Part shown: positions 11,438 through 23,229 of the stretch, piece after piece | How positions within the stretch are numbered: the stretch's first letter is position 1 | Layout: every line of letters begins with the position of its first letter | Source: Branchipolynoe longqiensis | Taxonomy: Eukaryota > Annelida > Polychaeta > Phyllodocida > Polynoidae | NCBI GenBank assembly: GCA_030323885.1 | Contig: CM059192.1 | Coordinates: 1,309,001 to 1,373,000, forward strand | Length of the DNA stretch: 64,000 nt | Reading direction: 5' to 3' | Made by a program: the position numbers and the translations under genes | The notes under the pieces: generated by a model | Databases searched by the model: none | Told to the model about the DNA's origin: nothing | What the model saw: only the letters and a program-made list of their open reading frames with translations

Positions 11438-11905
11438 GTAAGAGTAAGTAGGAGACTGAATAGGTACATTGTAGTCACTGTGGCCACAGAGCTGGCTGCT
11501 GCACCCAATGCACTACTGTAACTACTGCACTACAGAAACTGCTGCACTACTGTAACTACTGTATTACTGTAAGAGTAAGTAGGAGACTGAATAGGTACAT
11601 TGTAGTCATTGTGGCCACAGAGCTGGCTGCTGCACCCAATGCACTACTGTAACTACTGCACTACTGAAACTGCTGCACTACTGTAACTACTGTATTACTG
11701 TAAGAGTAAGTAGGAGACTGAATAGGTACATTGTAGTCATTGTGGCCACAGAGCTGGCTGCTGCACCCAATGCACTACTGTAACTACTGCACTACTGTAA
11801 CTACTGCACTACTGTAACTACTGTATTACTGTAAGAGTAAGTAGGAGACTGAATAGGTACATTGTAGTCATTGTGGCCACAGAGCTGGCTGCTGCACCCA
11901 ATCTC
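11438..11905. repeat. 131-bp tandem repeat, about 3.6 copies
   Basis: GTAAGAGTAAGTAGGAGACT starts at 11438, 11569, 11700 and 11831, giving a period of 131 bp. Each unit ends in several copies of ACTACTGTAACTACTGCA, the unit of the separate 17-bp minisatellite at 12825-13720. The last unit is cut by an S3 SINE at about 11903. Confidence 0.93.
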
Positions 11906-12165
11906 TTGCATTCCGGGCCAGTGTGCTAACCATTACACCACCTAGGCTCCCTGATATCAACACACTCCCCACGCCTACCTGTCTATGTGGTTACTTGCCT
12001 GAGAGGTCAGTGCAGACCACTACACTCGTCCCCCTGGAATTGTAAGTCTTGTAATGCTTACAATTACATACATACAGGCAATACTAACACTTACACAGGG
12101 TAGGTTCAACAACCATACAGCGCAAAGCTTGTACAGGATCCTGGTCACGGCAACCAGTGTCGTGG
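11903..12165 (-). mobile_element. S3 SINE, partial copy
   Basis: It starts inside the head at CTCTTGCATTCCGGGCCAGT and runs through GTGCTAACCATTACACCACC, TCGTCCCCCTGGAATTGTAA and CACAGGGTAGGTTCAACAAC. The same order is seen at 17424-17745. It is followed directly by another S3 head, making a tandem pair in the same orientation. Confidence 0.78.
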
Positions 12166-12340
12166 GGGTGATGAAAATGGGAAATACTGCGCCTAGAGCG
12201 GGACTCGAACCCACATCTCTTTGCATTCCGGGCCAGTGTGCTAACCATTACACCACCTATGCTCCCTGATATCAACACACTCCCCACGCCTACCTGTCTA
12301 TGTGGTTACTTGCCTGAGAGGTCAGTGCAGACCACTACAT
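12166..12340 (-). mobile_element. S3 SINE, head and proximal body
   Basis: The minus strand shows the tRNA-like head with GGGTTCGAGTCCCGCTC as B box and GGTGTAATGGTTAGCAC as A box, preceded by sequence ending CCTGAGAGGTCAGTGCAGAC on the plus strand. Its sequence nearly repeats that of the preceding S3 copy, suggesting local duplication. Confidence 0.8.
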
Positions 12341-12425
12341 TAGGATAGGGCAAGGAGCAGTGGAATGAGGAAGACCAAATCGTCCGCGCTTCAAATTTCC
12401 CTTGCTTAAACAACTAATGTAGCAG
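12341..12425 (+). mobile_element. S1-variant SINE 3' fragment
   Basis: AGGATAGGGCAAGGAGCAGT, GGAATGAGGAAGACCAAATC and GCTTAAACAACTAATGTAGC match the unusual 3' half of the S1 variant at 27298-27385. The head is missing. Confidence 0.7.
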
Positions 12426-12707
12426 AAAAAAGGTTTATGCACATAAAATCTTCTGGTGTGACTGAATGTGTGGCATGCTCATTAGGGACGATGAAGGCCG
12501 ATGGTGTCGCCACCGGTCATTTGCGTGAGGTCGAGGACACATAATATAGCATAATTGGTACAATATAAAACAAGTAATTCCCTTACAAACCTTTATACTC
12601 GCATAATATGATATACATCACACATATGGATGTGGTGTGTAATTTAATATGCAAATATATATAACATTTAGATCACCATTATGATAACCATGTCCTATAT
12701 GTATGCA

Positions 12708-12762
<55 letters not shown>

Positions 12763-12824
12763 TTATATAAACTGTTGGCCCCTAAAATCTTACCATCTGA
12801 TCAGGTCTGGAGGCGGCAGTGCAG
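12426..12824. other. Unassigned sequence with a (TA)n run
   Basis: No element was recognised apart from an uninterrupted AT alternation of about 50 bp at 12708-12766. Confidence 0.6.
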
Positions 12825-13720
12825 TAGTTACTATTATGACTGTAACTACGGCACTACTCTAACTAATGCACTACTGTAACCACTGCACTACTGTAACTAC
12901 TGTATTACTGTAACTACTGCACTACTGTAACTACTGCACTACTGTAACTACTGCACTACTGTAACTACTTACACTACTTAACTACTGCATTACTGTAACT
13001 ACTGCACTACTGTAGCTACTGCACTACTGTAACTACTGTATTACTATAACTACTGTAATACTGTAACTACTATATTACTGTAACTACTGTAACTACTATA
13101 TTACTGTAACTACTGTAACTACTATATTACTGTAACTACTGTCACTACGGCACTACTGTAACCACTGCACTGCAGTAAGCACTGCCCTACTGTAACTACT
13201 GCACTGGAGTAAATACTGCACTACTGTAAGTGACTACTGCATTACTGTAACTACTGTGTTACTGTAAGTGTAACTACTGCATTACTGTACCTACTGCATC
13301 ACTCTAACTACTGTACTGTTGTCTCTACTGCACTACTGTAATTACTGCACTACTGTAACTACTGCACTACTATAACTACTGTAACTACTGTACTGATGTA
13401 ACTACTACATTACTGTAACTAATGCACTTCTGTACTACTGTAACTACTGCAATACTGTAACTACTGCAAGACTATAACTGCTGTATGACTGTAACTACTG
13501 TATTACTTTAACTACTGTATCTACTGCACTACTGTAACTACTGCACTACTATAACTACTGTATTACTATACCTACTGCACGACTATAACTACTGTACTAC
13601 CATAACTACTGTATTACTGTAACTGCTTTAACTACTGCACGACTATAACTACTGTACTACTATAACTACTGTATTACTGTAACTACTCTATTACTGATAA
13701 TACTGTACGACCACAGCCAT
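12825..13720. repeat. 17-bp minisatellite (CTACTGCACTACTGTAA)
   Basis: About 50 degenerate units of CTACTGCACTACTGTAA, with variants CTACTGTATTACTGTAA and CTACTATATTACTGTAA. Stops occur in all frames. The unit also appears inside the 131-bp repeat at 11438-11905. Confidence 0.93.
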
Positions 13721-13739
13721 TATACTGCTACACCTTCCT

Positions 13740-14030
13740 GGGGTGTTTCCGTCATTGGAGGTGGCTTCCTGGGTGGCTTCCTGGGTGGCTTCCTGGGTGG
13801 CTTCCTGGCTAGTTTCCTAGTTGATTTCCAGGCCGCTTTTCCTGGGTGGCTCTAGTGTTGGATCCCTGGCTGGCTTCATACCTGGCTTCATGCATTGCTT
13901 CATGCCTGGCTTCCTGCTTGCTTTAGTGGCTGGCTTTCTGGCTGGCTTCATGCCTCCATGGCACCTCCAGTGTTGGATCTCTGAGTGGCTTCCTGACTGG
14001 CTTCATGACGGGGGCTGTGTCCGGCGTCCC
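13740..14030. repeat. Imperfect GGCTTCCTGGGT repeats
   Basis: About 20 short units of 12-24 bp (GGTGGCTTCCTGGGT, then GGCTTCATGCCT). The 93-codon plus frame 13821-14102 reads through them as a Gly/Phe/Leu-rich sequence. It continues into the next minisatellite and is unlikely to be a protein. Confidence 0.8.
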
Positions 14031-14039
14031 GCTCCTTGT

Positions 14040-15083
14040 GGCCTCACTGACAGCTACCCGTCACCACGACACCTGACAGCTACCCGTCATCACGACACCT
14101 GACAGCTACCCGTCATCACAACACCTGACAGCTGCCCATCATCACAACACCTGACAGCTACCCGTCATCACAACACCTGACAGCTACACGGCACCTGACA
14201 GCTGCATGGCACCACGGCACCTGACAGCTACCCGTCTCCACGGCACCTGACAGCAACCCATCACCACGGCACCTGACAGCTACCCGTCACCACGGCACCT
14301 GACAGCTACCCGTCACCAGGCACCTGACAGTTACCCATCACCACAGCACCTGACAGCTACCCGTCACCACGACACCTGACAGCTACCCGTCATCACGACA
14401 CCTGACAGCTGTCCGTCACCACAGCACCTGACAGCTGCCCGTCATCAGGACACCTGACAGCTACCCATCACGACAGCACCTGACAGCTACCCGTCATCAC
14501 GACACCTGACAGCTACCCGTCACCACGGCATCTGACAGCTGCCCGTCATCACGACACCTGACAGCTACCTGACACCTGACAGCTACCCATCATCACGACA
14601 CCTGACAGCTGCCCGTCATCATGACACCTGACAGCTACCCGACACCTGACAGCTACCCGTCATCATGACACCTGACAGCTACCCGTCACCACGGCACCTG
14701 ACAGCTACCCGTCATCACGGCACCTGACAGCTACCCCTCACCATGGCAGCTGACAGCTACCCGTCATCATGGCACCTGACAGCTGCCCGTCATCACAGCA
14801 TGTGACAGCTGCCCGGCACCACGGCACCTGACAGCTACCCGTCATCACGGCACCTGACAGCTACCCGTCACCTGACAGCTACCCGTCACCACAGCAGATG
14901 ACAGCTACCCGTCACCACGGCACCTAACAGCTACTCCGTCACCACAACACCTGACAGCCACCCATCGCCACGACGCCTGCGCCTCATACTGACCCCTGTC
15001 TGACATTGACACCTCATACCGACACCTGACAGCTACCCGTCACTATGACAACTGCACTCCACTGACACCCATCTGACACACTG
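14040..15083. repeat. 26-bp minisatellite (CACCTGACAGCTACCCGTCA)
   Basis: About 39 units of CACCTGACAGCTACCCGTCA plus TCACGA or a variant. Some units lack the last part, giving shorter steps. The array degenerates near 14960 and is split by a 613-bp MITE; related sequence (ACACCTGACAGCTACCCATC) continues at 15697-15770. Confidence 0.93.
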
Positions 15084-15696
15084 AAGGTCGCATTCCTTAC
15101 ACGCGTAATGCGTAATGCGAATGCGAATGCGACAAAAAATCGAAACGCCTTGAAACCTATGAGGTACATTCCTTACACGCGTAATGCAAATGCGAATGAA
15201 AATCCATTATCCCGATCGCTCCATGTAGCGATCGGTGCGTAATGTGTAATGCGTAAAGGTGGTGCGAATAGAAAATCATGAGTCACATTTGTCCATTGAT
15301 ATAAGGTTGGAGGAGGCGACTGATAATTACGGACAGCCGCAGCGGACCTGTTAGGAAGCAGTCTTCAGGGCTCCTGAGTGGAAACATATGGTAGTGGTGG
15401 TGGTTGGGGTTCGGGTTGGTAAAAATGCTACCAGAGCCACAAAAATAGGAATACTTATCTATAATTTGGTTATTATAAAGGTAGGAACCTCCATGTGACG
15501 TACAAAAAGGTACATAGATATACATGCAATATTTGGTCATATACAGAGCAGTATGGAGAATAATTGTTTATTTTTATTTTTTAAATATAGCCAGTCGTGT
15601 GCCGCATAACGCATTACGCATAACGTGTGTAAGGAATGATGGCATTCGCATGACGCATAACGCATTACGCATTATGCGTGTAAGGAATGCGACCTT
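15084..15696. mobile_element. MITE with AAGGTCGCATTCC terminal inverted repeats
   Basis: The left end AAGGTCGCATTCCTTACACG and the right end, which reads the same on the complement, are inverted for more than 35 bp. The motif GCGTAATGCG is repeated inside both ends, and ATTCCTTACAC recurs at about 15170 and, inverted, near 15630. The middle of about 300 bp has no transposase frame. No clear target-site duplication was found. The element sits within the 26-bp array. Confidence 0.82.
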
Positions 15697-15775
15697 AACA
15701 CTGACACCTCATACCAACACCTGACAGCTACCCATCATCATGACACCCGTTTGACTGATACCGATACTGACACCT
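15697..15775. repeat. Continuation of 26-bp minisatellite
   Basis: ACACCTGACAGCTACCCATC resumes directly after the MITE with degraded flanks such as CACTGACACCTCATACCAAC. This shows that the MITE entered an existing array or that the array continued past it. Confidence 0.7.
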
Positions 15776-15784
15776 ACCTAACTT

Positions 15785-16240
15785 ACCGACACCCACCCGC
15801 GTGCCCACCCTACCCCCACCCCCACCCTCACCCCCACACCCACTTATTTAACATTTGTTACCACATAGAAAGGAATGCCGCCTGTACCCATGTGGAGGCG
15901 GGGTGGCAGGACGCGACTCCCACTCAGCGTCTGACGGGGTCATGACGCCATCAATAAGTCAACTCGTCAAAAGGCCGCCCTGCACCGTGATGCCCTCTGG
16001 TGGTGGACGGGGGTACTGAGGCGGGGCAGGTGGGATGGGGGGGGGGGGGGGCTGGTGAGGGTGGATGGGCTGAGGGGGGCTTGTGTACTGAGTGGGTATG
16101 GTGGGGTGGGGGTGGTGAGGGAGGCTGAGGGGGCTGGTGTGGGGGTGGGGTACTCAGTGTTGGGGTGGGGGTACTCAGTGTGGGGGTGGGGGTACTCAGT
16201 GTGGGGGTGGGGGTGCTCAATGTGGGGGTGGGCACTGTGC
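15785..16240. repeat. C-rich then G-rich low complexity with 20-bp repeats
   Basis: CCCACCCCCACCCTCACC at 15805-15845 is followed by ordinary sequence, a G run at 16037-16051, and four units of GGGGTGGGGGTACTCAGTGT at about 16140-16230. No coding content is supported. Confidence 0.8.
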
Positions 16241-16885
16241 ATAATGCAGTGGTTCAGAAGTTTCTCTTACAAGACTTGCCTATATTAAAGTAAATGGTAT
16301 ATATAATGCATTAAACAAATATAAACCAACATTCCTGTGTCACTGCTGTAGTTTGTATGTGTTGCAATTCTTATGTCCAACTACAACGGCACCATCTTTG
16401 TGTTTGCTACTATCCCGCTTTAAGTCATGAGCACATGGTTGAACCGTTAATGTACATTAATGTACATTAATGTACACTGTTTATTAGATCTGCCGCGCTG
16501 CACAAACTTCGGTGTGGGAGTCTCCTTCCTGCATTTCATCGAGTGCCTGTGCTGTACACCATACAGTGTGGACCGCTCCCCACTAGTATTGTTTCAGAGT
16601 GGAGCGTGCTGCACGCAATACAGCACGTTCCACTCCCACATCACCGTGTACAAACCCAAACGTGATCGTCGCAATGGCTGGAAGATCAGTGCTTCGGCGC
16701 TGACAAAATAATATGTTGAGATGAATCAAATATTTACCAAAAGAAAAACAAAATTGGGGTTTGGTTTGAATACTGTTATCATGCAATGGAGATGACAGCA
16801 ATTAAAATAGAATATCCTAAGTAATGGTCAGTAGTTGATTGATTTAAAACAAAGGTGGGTCATGTATCCTCGGATTAGTAATGGT
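16241..16885. other. Unassigned sequence with a short shared repeat
   Basis: It includes three copies of TTAATGTACA at about 16448-16475. The block 16675-16760 (GGAAGATCAGTGCTTCGGCG, TTTACCAAAAGAAAAACAAA) is similar to 38216-38296, so part of it is a dispersed repeat. Frames of 72-83 codons show no recognised family. Confidence 0.6.
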
Positions 16886-17045
16886 CACATTATCCTGATA
16901 CTGAATGAACCAGTCCTTATGCTGTCCTGGTAATACCAAGCATCAGGTTAGCTAATGACAAGTATCAAAGTTGTAAGTCCTTGGTTGGACTGGGTTGGGG
17001 TTCGAACCCACGACCTTCCGGACGGGAAAGCAGCCAGCGCTCTCA
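16886..17045 (-). mobile_element. S1 SINE, 5' part
   Basis: On the minus strand, a tRNA-like head with B box GGGTTCGAACCCCAACCC is followed by the S1 body (ATTGATACTTGTC-like, then the complement of CACATTATCCTGATACTGA). The 3' half is absent. Confidence 0.75.
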
Positions 17046-17065
17046 GCGAACATGGTATAACTTGC

Positions 17066-17414
17066 TTAAAGTTGCAAAGTCCGATAGTTTAGAATTTCTG
17101 TCATTTTCTGAGATAAATATATTAGATTGATCGCTATAATGTACCTACTTTAGTCTGAAGTAACTTTTATTTTAAATGGCTGACTTTTGAGATATTTGAA
17201 GTGCAACCATGCAAACTTAATGTTGGCAAGCACGCCAAAACTTTGACACCATATGCTTCTGCAGTAACAGGTTCTATTAAATTGACTCCGTATTCCCTTC
17301 TATGTGCAACAATTGCTTAAGAAGTGCATCACTATCTAAGTTTGATATGTACAAGCAAATGTAGATAATTGTTTTGGTTTTGAAAATGTTATGTTTTCCT
17401 CGGACTATGCAGCT
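17066..17414 (+). mobile_element. M-TTAA MITE
   Basis: It starts at TTAA 17066-17069 with AGTTGCAAAGTCCGATAG and ends CCTCGGACTATGCAGCTG. The interior aligns along its length with the copy at 6413. The right TTAA has been lost or mutated. Confidence 0.85.
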
Positions 17415-17423
17415 GTCGTAGGG

Positions 17424-17745
17424 ATTGTGAAAATGGGAAATATTGGGCCTAGAGCAGGACTCGAACTCACATCTCTTTGCAATCCATGCCAGTGTGCTAA
17501 CCATTACACCACCTAGGCTCCCTGATGTCACCACACTCCCCATATGCGGCTCCTTGCCTGAGAGGTCAGTGCAGACTACTACATTCGTCCCCCTGGAATT
17601 GTAAGTCTTATAATGCTTGCAATTACGTACACACAGGCGATGCACTTTCACACACATACACAGGGTAGGTTCAACAACTATACGGCACGTAGCTTGTACA
17701 GGAGCATGGTACAGGAGAGGTCAGTGCAGACTACTACTACACAAC
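17424..17745 (-). mobile_element. S3 SINE, longest copy
   Basis: On the plus strand it reads ATGGGAAATATTGGGCCTAG, GACTCGAACTCACATCTCTT, CCATTACACCACCTAGGCTC, then TCGTCCCCCTGGAATTGTAA and ACAGGGTAGGTTCAACAACT. The tRNA-like head is thus on the right-to-left strand. It is the best copy for defining the full S3 unit. Confidence 0.8.
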
Positions 17746-18069
17746 TTTAAATACCCACTCTCAATGTGGCCTCTCGTGACGTCACAAACAACTGGCTTCA
17801 TAACTCCTGACGAACGGAGGTTCTGGTGGTGGTGGGTGGCGTCGACTCAACCACAACCTTTAAAAGCATGCCATGCAACCATATTTTTAACGGCACCGTT
17901 AAACCGGCTTAGGCGGGTATTTGTAATTAATCATAAAAGACGCGGATAAAGATGAGATGGCGAAGGATTCAGACTTAGGTTTTAAGTTTAAGTGTCCGTC
18001 TGCTCGGCTTTCGGTTCGGCATCCGTCAATGGTGGCAGAACGCTGCCAAAGGTCAGAGGTCAACCAGTG

Positions 18070-19398
18070 GAGGTCCGAGTAGCTAAAGGTGCCTAATGTG
18101 CTGTTGATGCCAAAGGTGCCCAATGTGCTAAAGGTGCCCAATGTGCTCTAGTGCTAAAGGTCCTAAAGGTGCTGTATGTGCTAAAGGTGTTGTATGTGCT
18201 AAATGTGCTGTATGTGCTAATGGTGCTGTATGTGCTAAAGGTGCTGTATGTGCTAAAGGTGCTGTATGTGCTAAAGGTGATGTATGTGCTAAAGGTGCTG
18301 TATATGCTAAAGGTGCTGTATGTGCTAAAGGTGCTGTATGTGCTAAAGGTGCTGTATGTGCTAAAGGTGCTGTATGTGCTAAAGGTGCTGTATGTGCTAA
18401 AGGTGTTGTATGTGCTAAAGGTGCTGTATGTGCTAAAGGTGCTGTATGTGCTAAAGGTGTCGTATGTGCTAAAGGTGCTGTATGTGCTAAAGGTGCTGTG
18501 TGTGCTAAAGGTGCTGTATGCGCTAAAGGTGCCTGATGCGCTAAAGGTGCTGTATGTGCTACAGGTGCTGTATGTGCTACAGGTGCCTCATGCGCTAAAG
18601 GTGCTGTATGTGCTAAAGGTGCTGTATGTGCTAAAGGTGTTGTATGTGCTAAAGGTGCTGTATGTGCTAAAGGTGCTGTATGTGCTAAAGGTGCTGTATG
18701 TGCTAAAGGTGCTGTATGTGCTAAAGGTGCTGTATGTGCTAAAGGTGATGTATGTGCTAAAGGTGATGTATGTGCTAAAGGTGCTGTATGTGCTACAGGT
18801 GCTGTATGTGCTACAGGTGCCTCATGCGCTAAAGGTGCTGTATGTGCTAAAGGTGCTGTATGTGCTAAAGGTGCTGTATGTGCTAAAGGTGCTGTATGTG
18901 CTAAAGGTGCTGTATGTGCTAAAGGTGCCGTATGTGCTAAAGGTGATGTATGTGCTAAAGGTGCTGTGTGTGCTAAAGGTGCTGTATGCGCTAAAGGTGC
19001 CTGATGCGCTAAAGGTGCTGTATGTGCTAAAGGTGCTGTATGTGCTGAAGGTGCTGTATGTGCTAAAGGTGCTGTATGTGCTAAAGGTGCTGTATGTGCT
19101 AAAGGTGATGTATGTGCTAAAGGTGCTGTATGTGCTAAAGGTGCTGTATGTGCTACAGGTGCTGTATGTGCTAAAGGTGCTGTATGTGCTAAAGGTGCCG
19201 TATGTGCTAAAGGTGCTGTATGTGCTACAGGTGCTGTATGTGCTACAGGTGCCTCATGCGCTAAAGGTGCTGTATGTGCTAAAGGTGCTGTATGTGCTAA
19301 AGGTGTTGTGTGTGCTAAAGGTGCTGTATGCGCTAAAGGTGCCTGATGCGCTAAAGGTGCCTAATGTGCTAAAGGTGCCTAGTGTGCTAAAACGCCGC
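18070..19398. repeat. 18-bp minisatellite (GTGCTGTATGTGCTAAAG), about 70 copies
   Basis: Highly uniform 18-bp units with variants GATG, TTG, CTACAG and CCTCATGCG. Higher-order duplication is visible because the block CTACAGGTGCCTCATGCGCT recurs near 18580, 18820 and 19240. The unit lacks stops in two plus frames, giving 131- and 418-codon frames of hexapeptides such as VLYVLK and AVCAKG. No flanking signal, domain or frame preference supports a gene. Confidence 0.95.
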
Positions 19399-19639
19399 CT
19401 TGTGTAAGTAGCCTTAGCCACCAGAGGCGCCACCAGGGTCACGGTGCACTAACTGTTCACCCACCAGTCTCACCAAAGTGCCCACCACCGCCTTCTCAGT
19501 CTCAAGAGACTCGCCAAGTTAGCAATTAGCAATGGGCACCTTTCAGTTTGCATAACTCTCTCATCAGATGGCGCATCATGCCGGTCTGTGTATTGCTTTG
19601 GTTGGAGAGAAGTAGATCCTTCTACTATCAAGTATGTGT

Positions 19640-20000
19640 AAATAAGAGCGGGTTGAGGGGGTGTAGTGGGGGTAGAGGGGTGTAGGTGTGTATGGTGGGG
19701 GCGTATGTTTGTGTGGTGGAGGTGTAGGGGTGTTGTGAGGATTTTGGTGTGTGTGGTTAGCGGGTATGGTGGGTGTGTGGTGGGGACATGTTTGTGTGGT
19801 GGGTGTGTTGTGGAGGTGTAGGGGTGTGGTGAGGATTTAGGGTTGTGGTGAGTGGGTATGGTGAGGTGTATGGGTGTGGTAGGGGCTTAGAGATGTGGTG
19901 GGGGTGTAGGTGTGTGTCGGGGGGGTTGACGGTGTGTGTGGTGGGGGTGTAGGTGGTTTGGTGGAGGTCTAGGGGTGTCTTGCAGAGCGGCACCTCACAA
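19640..20000. repeat. GT-rich repeat, opposite orientation to the next array
   Basis: GTGTGGTGGAGGTGTAGGGG and GTGTGGTGGGGGTGTAGGTG recur. Their complements match the unit of the following AC-rich array. About 35 bp of non-repetitive sequence (AGAGCGGCACCTCACAATCT) separates the two. Confidence 0.88.
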
Positions 20001-20009
20001 TCTTTAGCA

Positions 20010-21690
20010 TCCCTAAACCCCACCACACACCTACACCCCCACCACTGCCCTAAACCCCCACCACCGCCCTAAACCCCCACCAAACACCACACCATACCCC
20101 AGTACCAATTACACCCCAACCACACACCCAAACCCCATCACACCTACACCACCCCACACACCTACACTCTCACCACACACACATACACCCTAACCACACA
20201 CACCTACACCCCCACCACACACCTACATACCCACCACACACCTACACACCAACCACACACCTACACCTTAACCACACACCTACACCCCAACCACACACAC
20301 CTACACCCCCACCAGACACCTACACTCCCACCACACCCACACCCCCACAAAACACCTACACCCCCACCACACACCTACACCCCCACCACACACCTACCCC
20401 CCACCACACACCTACACCCCCACCAGACACCTACACCCCAACCACACACCTACACTCCAACCACACACCAACATCCCCACCACACACCAACATCCCCACC
20501 ACACACCAACACTCCCACCACACACCAACACCCCCACCACACACCTACACCCCCACCACACACCTACACCCCCACCACACACCGACATCCCCACCACACA
20601 CCAACACCCCCACCACACACCTACACCCCCACCACACACCTACACCCCACAACACACCTACACCCCCACCACACACCTACACCCCCACCACACACATACA
20701 CCCCCACCACACACCTACACCCCCACCACACACCTACACTCCCACCACACCCTCACCCCCACAAAACACCTACACCCCCACCACACACCAACACCCCCAC
20801 CACACACCAACACCCCCACCACACACCTACACCCCCACCACACACCTACACCCCAACCACACACCTACACCCAACCACACACCTACACCCCAACCACACA
20901 CCTACACCCCAACCACACACCTACACCCCCACCACACACCTACACTCCCACCACACGCCTACACCCCCACCACACACCTACACTCCCACCACACCCCTCA
21001 CCCACACAAAACACCTACACCCCCACCACACACCCACACCCCCCCCACACACACCTACACCCCCACCACACACCTACACCCCCACCACACACCTACACCC
21101 CCACCACACACCTACACCCCAACCACACACCTAAACCCCAACCACACACCTACACCCCAACCACACACATACACCCCAACCACACACCTACACCCCCACC
21201 ACACACCTACACTCCCACCACACACCTACACCCCCACCACACACCTACACCCCCCACCACACACCAACACCCCCACCACACACCTACATCCCCACCACAC
21301 ACAAACCCTCACCACACACCTACACCCCCACCACACACCTACACCCCCACCACACACCTACACCCCCACCACACACCTACACCCCCACCACACACCAACA
21401 CCCCCACCACACACCAACACCCCACCACACCTACACCCCAACCACACACCTACACCCCCATCACACACGTACACCCCACACCCATAAACCCCCACCAAAC
21501 ACCCAACACACACCTACACCCCCACCACACACACACCTACACCCCTCCACACCCTAAACCCCCACCAAACACACCCAACACACCTACACCCCCACCACAC
21601 ACATACTTCACCCCCAACACACAGCACCACCCCCACCACACACCTACACCACCAACACACAAACACACACCTACACCCTTCTATCCAACC
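20010..21690. repeat. 19-bp AC-rich minisatellite (CCACCACACACCTACACCC)
   Basis: About 85 units of CCACCACACACCTACACCC, with variants ACCAACAC and CCCCAACC. The plus strand is nearly devoid of G over 1.6 kb. Confidence 0.94.
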
Positions 21691-21960
21691 ATGAGAGCCA
21701 ACTTGGCCCGGGAACGGGTGCTGCCACCAAGTGTACAGCGAGAGAAATGGCTCCTGAAAGGTGGCCATTGGTTGTACACTGCTAGGTTTACTGCGCACAT
21801 TGAACTTTTATTTTAACCCAGGATTTGGTTATTTTTGTTGTGTTGAAATTATTTGTTACTTTTTTTGTGTGGAGATGGAAGGTGGGTAATTTGTTAGTAA
21901 GTGTTTCTTAACGAAAGGTCAGAGCCTTTTACTAAGAGTTCTATTATCAAATATCAAACA

Positions 21961-22082
21961 CACGTGCAAATAAACATGCCCCCACCCCCACCTACCCCCA
22001 CCTCCACACCTACCCCCACACCCACACCTACCCCATCACCCACACCTACCCCCACACCCATACCTACCCCCCACACCCACTG
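21961..22082. repeat. CCCCCACACCTACC simple repeat
   Basis: A short C-rich tract with ACCTACCCCCACACCCA units, similar in composition to the larger AC-rich array but separated from it by about 270 bp of ordinary sequence. Confidence 0.85.
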
Positions 22083-22199
22083 ACCGAAAAAAGAAGAAAA
22101 GCGAGTACAAATGCTCCTTGTAATTTTGTAAATGTGTGCAAGCACTTTGGGGACAAACTCGGCACTTAAACAGAAGTTGGCTTCGCGTTTCCGGGGCGG

Positions 22200-22760
22200 G
22201 CAGCGTCAGGTGGTGGGTGGGCTTTGAGGCTATTTGCGCAAATAGCGGTATAACATGGGGGTTGAGGCTATTTGCCCAAATAACTGTACAACGTGGGCAT
22301 TGAGGCTAATCACACAAATAACAAGACAACATGTGGTTCGAGGCTATTTGCACAAATAATGGTATAACATGGGTGTTGAGGCTATTTGCACAAATATCAG
22401 TACAATGTGCGAGTTGAGGCTATTTGCACAAATATCGGTACAACATGGGATTTGAGGCTATTTGCACAAATAACAGCACAATGTGGGGTTTGAGGCTATT
22501 TGCACAAATAACTACAACATGGGGCGGGGCTTGAGGCTATTTGCACAAATAATGGCACAATGTGGGGTTTGAGGCTATTTGCACAAATAACGGCACAATG
22601 TGGGGTTTGAGGCTATTTGCACAAATAACGGCACAATGTGGGGTTTGAGGCTATTTGCACAAATAACAGTACAACATGGGGTTTGAGGCTGTTTGCACAA
22701 ATAACTGTACAACATGGGCATTGAGGCTAATCACACAAATAACAGGACAACATGTGGGTT
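22200..22760. repeat. 38-bp minisatellite (TTGAGGCTATTTGCACAAAT)
   Basis: About 14 units of GGGGTTTGAGGCTATTTGCA plus CAAATAACGGCACAATGT. Each has the short inverted repeat ATTTG-CA-CAAAT. A further single unit appears at about 22903, after a short insertion, showing that the array was interrupted. Confidence 0.92.
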
Positions 22761-22764
22761 TGAT

Positions 22765-22902
22765 GCGCGACAGGGAAGGAAGATAAGGTGGATGTGGAGA
22801 AAAACACTTTATTGAGAAGTGCAGGATAAGTGTCGTACAGGATAATGCAGGAATAAGTCTCCTTCCCTGCCTCGCATCAAACGCAATGCAAGCATTACGA
22901 CC
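22765..22902. repeat. Dispersed repeat interrupting the 38-bp array
   Basis: It begins GCGACAGGGAAGGAAGATAA and ends CCTGCCTCGCATCAAACGCA, ATGCAAGCATTACGAC. The last 40 bp are the reverse complement of 60078-60118. The GACAGGGAAGGA and TCCTTCCCTGCC ends are partly inverted, which may indicate a small transposon. Confidence 0.55.
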
Positions 22903-23229
22903 GAGGCTATTTGCACAAATAACTGTACAATGCCACTGAGAATGGAAAGGAAGTTATCAATGAAGGAAAGGCTAATGACTATTTTAGGCGGCCAGACCAG
23001 GACACAATGGTTCCTTTTTGGAAGCACCAAGACAAGCCGGCAGCATTTATGCCTATCCCAAGGCCAGGCTGTGCCACCGGATCATACGAAGGACTGGTAT
23101 GACAGAATCATTCTTGAATAGTCTTGATGGGAAGTGACATTCCTTTTGGCTCCCAGCATTCCAAGGTTAACCCGGGTCTCCCCTGGTGACGCTGCTTTTT
23201 CACGCCAGGTGTTGGTGATCAAGTGTGGC
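22903..23229. other. Unassigned sequence between arrays
   Basis: After one more 38-bp unit comes about 300 bp without recognised repeat. The 63-codon frame 22930-23121 shows no family resemblance. Confidence 0.5.
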
